The notes below the pieces were generated by a model. That model was not told where the DNA came from, did no database searches, and worked only from the letters and a program-made list of their open reading frames with translations. Below are positions 59,921 through 64,000 of a DNA stretch of 64,000 nt, piece after piece. Position numbers and translations under genes: made by a program. Positions within the stretch are counted from its first letter, which is position 1; every line of letters begins with the position of its first letter. Source of the stretch: PCPOR2b sp965220385 (GTDB lineage Bacteria; Poribacteria; WGA-4E; PCPOR2b). The stretch is taken from NCBI GenBank assembly GCA_965220385.1, contig OZ244825.1:3596001-3660000 (forward strand), read 5' to 3'.

Positions 59921-61129
59921 TTAGTCGAACTGCTCCTTACTCTGGCGAACCGCTTTACCTTTGCCCCGAATGATGTCGTCTCTGTGCCATGTGTGAATGG
60001 CCCGACTGATATAGTCGTCATCACCAAGTATCTGTCCCACACGGTCTTTCGAGACCCAGTCATAGCAACCATTGGTGAGCGGCTTGGCCCCCAACGCCCC
60101 GTCGGAGTAGCCGTACACACGGCAGATACCGTCCGACTCTTCGACATCTTCGATATATGACATCCACGGGACTTCCAATCCGAGTTGTGTTTCTGTGAGA
60201 TCTTGCAGCGAGGCGATACGTGCGCCGACGTCCCAGCCGACTCCTTCTTCTTCTTCCCAACCCGCTCCACCGGGCAATTCCCAACGGTCCTTTTCGCTGT
60301 CGTGGTGGAGCAAGTACTTTGATTCACCGTCAGACGGACACTCAATAAGCAGGCGTGTCGTCGCGATGGGTTTGTCGAAACAGACAGGGATAAGGCGTTT
60401 ACCGGCATCGCTCAATGAGCCAAGCGCGGCGGGATTGTAAGGATAGTAGCCTGCGGCGGGAGGAGCGTTGACCGCACAATATTTGTGGAAAATCCCGCAA
60501 CGATCATCCGTAGCGGTGCCCGCGGGTGCCCTGTGCCATGTATGTTGGTTTGTGATAAGCAGGTCGCCTGCCTTGAGCTCCGGATCGATAAAAGGCGCGA
60601 GTTGCTTGGCGTCGGGACGGGTGAGATCCAAGATATGCGCTCCCTCGTCGATGACCTGAACCAACTTATGAGATCCGGGGGACACCATGAAGGGACCATA
60701 CACCTCATCGAAATCGGTCAGTGGGATGATAGCAAAAACCCAGTTCATGGATGAGCCGACCGGACGCCAACGCTTATAGTCACAATGACCGCCAGAGCCT
60801 CGATCACCCGGACTCCGTAGGTACGCAACGAAAGCGGTCAGATGCGCTGGTTGACCGAGCGCACATTCGACGGCATTCACAACTGTTGGATGTTCCGCAA
60901 TCGAGGCAAGGCTCGACTCCGCCATCTTATTGCCGGCGATCGTATACTTCCCCGGTTCAGGATACTTCAGCGAATCCGGGTACGAATTGCATTGCGCTTG
61001 TTCTCGGACCACACGACGATATTCGTCCGCTTCGTCAGGGGACAGCACATTACGAACAATCGCATAGCCGTTCTCATGGAAGTCAGCTATCTGTTGATCA
61101 TTAAGAATTGGAGTGTTAGTCGTAGTCAT
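59921..61129 (-). CDS. PhyH dioxygenase fused to a Nudix-like domain
   Basis: 402 residues. PhyH part (about 8-245): facial ligands His115 and Asp117 in GGHCDY, distal His in HTWHRAPAG, and FMVSPGSHKLV. The C-terminal part (about 255-380) contains RWELPGGAGWEEEEG and LQDLTETQLGL, resembling a Nudix box whose REUxEE core is altered, so hydrolase activity is doubtful. It may bind a nucleotide or serve as a scaffold. ATG 61129 is 9-10 nt from GAGGT; GTG 61141 would be the longer start. Confidence 0.75.
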   Translation of the reverse strand: MTTTNTPILNDQQIADFHENGYAIVRNVLSPDEADEYRRVVREQAQCNSYPDSLKYPEPGKYTIAGNKMAESSLASIAEHPTVVNAVECALGQPAHLTAFVAYLRSPGDRGSGGHCDYKRWRPVGSSMNWVFAIIPLTDFDEVYGPFMVSPGSHKLVQVIDEGAHILDLTRPDAKQLAPFIDPELKAGDLLITNQHTWHRAPAGTATDDRCGIFHKYCAVNAPPAAGYYPYNPAALGSLSDAGKRLIPVCFDKPIATTRLLIECPSDGESKYLLHHDSEKDRWELPGGAGWEEEEGVGWDVGARIASLQDLTETQLGLEVPWMSYIEDVEESDGICRVYGYSDGALGAKPLTNGCYDWVSKDRVGQILGDDDYISRAIHTWHRDDIIRGKGKAVRQSKEQFD

Positions 61130-61217
61130 AATGGAAGGCACCTCGCAGGGGAAAATGGTGAAACATTGTAGTGGTCACATTCGAGGATCGTGAAGCCGCA
61201 ACCGCCTGATATCCTCG

Positions 61218-62093
61218 TTAAGCTGCCGCGGCTAAATCTCGATACTTCTCATAGAGTTGGTGGCAGTTCATAATTGGTACGTTCTCTTCCTGTGCCATCT
61301 CAATCAACCATTGGATGTGCTTCAGTTCTGGGTCAAAGCGGTATACCGACCACGGATGCATTGCAGGAGAATAAACGAGATTACGATCAATGGCGTACTG
61401 AAATTCCTTTCTTCGTGCCCAAAACCCCTCCTCTATTGTTGCGGGCAACGTTTCCAGAACCGTTCCGTCCGCAAATCCGGGAGCAGGTTCCCAGCCATCG
61501 CTCTGATGTCCCGTATTGAACAGTAGATTGCAATGCCACCCAGTTACCGGTATTTCAAATAGCTCTGGGTATCCATCCTCAACGTACCAGTACGGTTGGG
61601 TGAAAGGTGCGGGCATCGGCTGTTCCGGTGGTCCTATGCCATCAGTAATAATAAACTGATACTCCTGTTCTGACAAAATAGCGAGCTGCTTCGGGTGTCC
61701 CTGTAGTCCCCGGTAAAAACCGCCGGGCGCACAAAAACCGATTGGACCGGTCCCAAAGTACCGCACAATAAGGTCTGATGTTTGTTCGAGTTCTGTGCTG
61801 AATTGTCGGAGCACCGTAGGTTCATCGCTTGAAATTCCCATGTGGCTGTAGGTATGCGATGCAATGTCGAACAGGGGATTGTCTTTTAGCAGTTCCGCAA
61901 GATCATCGCCCGCCCTTTCGAGCACTTTACCCACAATACAAAAGGTCGCTGGCGCATCATACCGGTTCAAAACCTGTGTAATCTGTTCGACGCTGGCAAG
62001 GGTTTCCTGCAGCCAGATTTCCCAGTTTTCGTCGGATTCAATACTCGGATGGAGCGCGTACGCGCTTTCAACATCAAATCTAAGAACAAACAT
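61218..62093 (-). CDS. polysaccharide deacetylase (NodB/CE4-like) family protein
   Basis: 291 residues. RFDVESAY supplies the first Asp, SHTYSH the zinc-binding HxxxH, and ATFCIVGKVLE the usual strand; FCAPGGFYRG and a late His (SPAMHPWSVY) complete the site. CE4 enzymes remove N- or O-acetyl groups from glycans. No signal peptide is seen. AGGAGGA precedes the ATG; the PhyH-Nudix gene follows on the same strand after 88 nt. Confidence 0.87.
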   Translation of the reverse strand: MFVLRFDVESAYALHPSIESDENWEIWLQETLASVEQITQVLNRYDAPATFCIVGKVLERAGDDLAELLKDNPLFDIASHTYSHMGISSDEPTVLRQFSTELEQTSDLIVRYFGTGPIGFCAPGGFYRGLQGHPKQLAILSEQEYQFIITDGIGPPEQPMPAPFTQPYWYVEDGYPELFEIPVTGWHCNLLFNTGHQSDGWEPAPGFADGTVLETLPATIEEGFWARRKEFQYAIDRNLVYSPAMHPWSVYRFDPELKHIQWLIEMAQEENVPIMNCHQLYEKYRDLAAAA

Positions 62094-62233
62094 AGATCCT
62101 CCTCCGATGCTTTCTCCAATTGTATCACGATTCCATTAAAAATCAAACCAATATTTATTTAAGCCGTTATATGTGATAGGTGTCCCCTTCCAAGAACCCT
62201 GAACGGCATTTCAAATCGATAAGGAGTCCTCCT

Positions 62234-63133
62234 ATGGTCCCATGGAATTGTGTCTTGGAACTCAACACAGAACGTCATACGGTGACAGGCGGCGAAAAAG
62301 CCCTGACCGATGCCATAAGACGTGGCTGCGATCTACGGATCTACACCGAATTTATCCATAACGAACACATTGATGTCACCTCTGAGAGCACCGAGCGCAT
62401 ACGCGAAGTTGCCGAATTCGGCGTCACCTATCTGCTTGAGGATTCTTGGACAGCGGGCATAATGAGCCTGCGTCAACCCGTTTCGTTGCCCGATGGCTTC
62501 GGTCCCCGTGCGTCGATGTCGTTTTTTCTCTACAATCAGAACGGACAGCAGGCGATTGCCCGTCCACATCTCGACGGACAGCAGGCAGCACAAGCCCCCA
62601 GCGCCCTGCATATCAACGACAATACAGACATGCCAAAATACCACCCGCACGATGGTTGGGATGGGCAGACCAATGCACCGAGTCAGAACTTTATCTACGA
62701 TTTTGACCTGTATCGCTTCTATGTGCGTGACGAGTGGCGTGAGGTGCTCTCCCATAACGCAGAAGGAGCAGTTCAGTCCGGATCGGTTCGCGACCTTGCC
62801 GATGCCTTCTCGCAAGGCTGCGAAGTGAAGGTTGGGGTTCGGGGGTTGTGTGCTGATCTGGCAGCGGATCCCGCTACAGCGATAGATCATGAGATGTTCG
62901 TACAGACTGGATCATGTTACTACTACACGGCACAGGAACTGTTTATTGCCGGAACGCATCCAACCATCCGGGTTAAGCCTGCTGTGCCTCTGATATATGC
63001 GAGCCGAGGTTGGGACTTTGGTTGGCTGATGGTGCGGACGGATGGATCGGTCGTATACAGACGTTGCGACCCATACACCTTGGCGTTCGAGGACATCGTG
63101 GGCAATTATGCTTTGCGTTGGTTCGTCCGCTGA
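62234..63133 (+). CDS. conserved-looking protein of unknown function
   Basis: 299 residues from ATG 62234, 8 nt after AAGGAG; GTG 62180 would be a longer, less likely start. Soluble, no signal peptide. It appears duplicated inside: GEKALTDAIRRGCDLRIYTEF near the N-terminus and VRDLADAFSQGCEVKVGVRGL around 195-215 have the same shape (a helix, then GC(D/E)(L/V)(R/K)(I/V)). The middle has YHPHDGWDGQTN and the C-terminus GWDFGWLMVRTDGSVVYRR. I recognise no family. Confidence 0.65.
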   Translation: MVPWNCVLELNTERHTVTGGEKALTDAIRRGCDLRIYTEFIHNEHIDVTSESTERIREVAEFGVTYLLEDSWTAGIMSLRQPVSLPDGFGPRASMSFFLYNQNGQQAIARPHLDGQQAAQAPSALHINDNTDMPKYHPHDGWDGQTNAPSQNFIYDFDLYRFYVRDEWREVLSHNAEGAVQSGSVRDLADAFSQGCEVKVGVRGLCADLAADPATAIDHEMFVQTGSCYYYTAQELFIAGTHPTIRVKPAVPLIYASRGWDFGWLMVRTDGSVVYRRCDPYTLAFEDIVGNYALRWFVR

Positions 63134-63167
63134 CAGGAGAAAGTAAGAGATAAGCAATTACATAGAG

Positions 63168-63334
63168 TAACGCAAGTTGCTAGTCGTCCAACTTGCTCGG
63201 CTTGGATAGGCATATCCAAGCCATCTTTGTACACGGGCAGTGGATTTGTCAATCCACTGCGAGCGGGTAATGGGCTTTATTTAGTTCCCATTCTCCCGTT
63301 TTACAATATTTTCCATAACTAGCAACTTAGGTTA
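63168..63334 (+). mobile_element. MITE-like element, family TAACSYAAGTTGCTAGT
   Basis: 167 bp. The left end TAACGCAAGTTGCTAGT (63168-63184) and right end ACTAGCAACTTAGGTTA (63318-63334) are inverted with two mismatches. The interior holds copy B of the two-hairpin repeat (63191-63268). A lone end lies at 52687-52703. Confidence 0.6.
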
Positions 63335-63416
63335 GAGTATGTTAGCGTATCATGGCATACTATGGTATAATCATTTTGATTTTCTTATATCCTCATGGTG
63401 CGATAGGAGACCAAAG

Positions 63417-63536
63417 ATGAACCAAATCTTAGATGCAGACACAGAGGTTTTAATTCGTGAAGTGACTAATCTCTCTGAATCCGCCTTTACACGGGTTTGG
63501 GATAATTCAGAAGATGCTATCTACGATGAGCTATGA
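63417..63536 (+). CDS. small antitoxin-like protein
   Basis: 39 residues, too short for most gene finders: MNQILDADTEVLIREVTNLS, then ESAFTRVWDNSEDAIYDEL. The ending (F..VWDN.ED..YD.L) is typical of small antitoxins that overlap a PemK/MazF toxin gene. TAGGAG lies upstream of ATG 63417. The expected toxin gene starts in the overlap at 63526 but is cut short, so the antitoxin is probably an orphan. Confidence 0.6.
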   Translation: MNQILDADTEVLIREVTNLSESAFTRVWDNSEDAIYDEL

Positions 63537-63588
63537 ATGGGGTGATGCGGTTCTCGTTGCGAATAGCTTAGAAAACCGCTATGACTAG
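63526..63588 (+). pseudogene. truncated PemK/MazF-type toxin start (20 codons)
   Basis: MSYEWGDAVLVANSLENRYD then TAG. The first eleven residues match the start of PemK/MazF toxins, which typically begin with a motif like RGDVVLVPF. The remaining hundred or so residues are absent. The 11-nt overlap with the antitoxin frame is normal for such pairs, so this is a decayed toxin gene. Confidence 0.55.
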
Positions 63589-63612
63589 TATAATATACGT
63601 CTATAAAAAGTA

Positions 63613-63641
63613 TTGACAAATTAACTATCAATCTGTATACT
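63613..63641 (+). promoter_or_regulatory. consensus sigma70 promoter for the IPT/TIG lipoprotein
   Basis: TTGACA (63613-63618), 17-nt spacer, TATACT (63636-63641). Transcription from about 63648 gives a leader of about 200 nt before ATG 63847, long enough to carry regulation, but I see no clear terminator in it. Confidence 0.75.
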
Positions 63642-63846
63642 AGAGAGAGTTAGCATTTAATCTATCTTTCGTGTTAAGGGTTTTGAATTTCAGCTAATAC
63701 TACAATGTCACCCCCTACGCAGTGAAAGTCCTCACAATGGCGCGATTTTTCGTCTCAACGGGAATGATAGCCTGAGTTTTGACTGCTCCCCAGCATTTTA
63801 ACAAACGACTTGATATTGTAGTCCAAACGTTCAGGAGAAAAAGCTA

Positions 63847-64000
63847 ATGAAAACACTCAGAAATATTTCAACAGTTATCGCATTTGCATTTATATTGGCA
63901 GGGATCTCCGGATGCAGCGGCTGCAATCCGCCCCCTGAGCCAGCCAGTTTCAGCCCAATGGAAGGTCCCGAAACAGGCGGGACAACCATCCGAATTACGG
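63847..64000 (+). CDS. lipoprotein with IPT/TIG domain (3' end outside window)
   Basis: 51 complete codons before the window ends. Signal peptide with lipobox ISGC (Cys23), then SGCNPPPEPASFSPMEGPET and GGTTIRIT. The last part is the standard opening of an IPT/TIG immunoglobulin-like domain (P..GP..GGT.v.I.G). Surface lipoprotein of unknown role. AGGAG lies 10 nt before ATG 63847, and a consensus promoter stands about 200 nt upstream. Confidence 0.8.
   Translation, partial: MKTLRNISTVIAFAFILAGISGCSGCNPPPEPASFSPMEGPETGGTTIRIT

Noticed and set aside
1..64000. tRNA, rRNA or complete insertion sequence with transposase
   Set aside because: I found no cloverleaf with a T-loop GTTCRA motif and CCA-type end, no rRNA signature and no transposase frame; only non-autonomous repeat elements are seen.

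Overview
The window looks like a chromosomal stretch of a Gram-negative, probably environmental or marine bacterium. It has TolC, a TonB-like protein and a beta-barrel, lipoproteins, several phytanoyl-CoA dioxygenase (PhyH) paralogues, Gfo/Idh/MocA oxidoreductases, a DUF1800/DUF1501 pair, two large DUF6785-type membrane proteins and many short palindromic intergenic repeats. From memory this mix fits Candidatus Poribacteria or a related PVC/FCB-type lineage. That is inference: no rRNA or other marker gene is present.

Region by region. 1-6.7 kb: end of a propeller-like hydrolase, methylcitrate-cycle genes prpB-prpC, an AF2212/MazF-type toxin-antitoxin pair, an NtrC-class sigma54 regulator, a prepilin peptidase and argB. 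6.7-11.7 kb (minus strand): a TolC, long coiled-coil MacA-like adaptor and ABC ATPase operon ending in a beta-RFAP-synthase-like GHMP protein, with no permease. 12-24 kb: a degenerate caspase-like/PEGA protein, a coiled-coil protein with a diadenylate-cyclase-like domain, and an envelope cluster (1103-residue TPR protein, beta-barrel, ExbB/TolQ, TonB-like protein, TPR lipoprotein). Then come a possible structured RNA and an iron-type ABC permease.

26.2-35.4 kb is the most unusual part: four tandem copies of a module. Each has a leader RNA with several conserved stems and an intrinsic terminator about 40-70 nt before the first start codon. Then follow a small secreted protein (A), a single-pass membrane-anchored protein (B) and a 250-bp tail with a terminator. 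Between modules lie relics of the 3' end of the upstream ABC permease gene. Leaders, tails and the C-terminal cassette of B are conserved, while the A and B interiors are partly conserved (units 2 and 3) or unrelated (units 1 and 4). This looks like a cassette family diversifying by tandem duplication and replacement of the interior. I know of no described system that matches.

35.5-64 kb is mostly metabolic and accessory: sugar isomerase, two Gfo/Idh/MocA proteins, acyl-CoA dehydrogenase with class III CoA-transferase and a PBP4-type DacB, a PIG-L deacetylase, three PhyH proteins (one HxG, one fused to a Nudix-like region), a double metallo-beta-lactamase protein, DUF523, two convergent DUF6785-type proteins, HEAT and NHL proteins, DUF1800/DUF1501, a polysaccharide deacetylase, a decayed toxin-antitoxin pair and the start of an IPT/TIG lipoprotein. 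The intergenic spaces hold at least three MITE-like families and a dispersed element made of two hairpins inside an outer stem.
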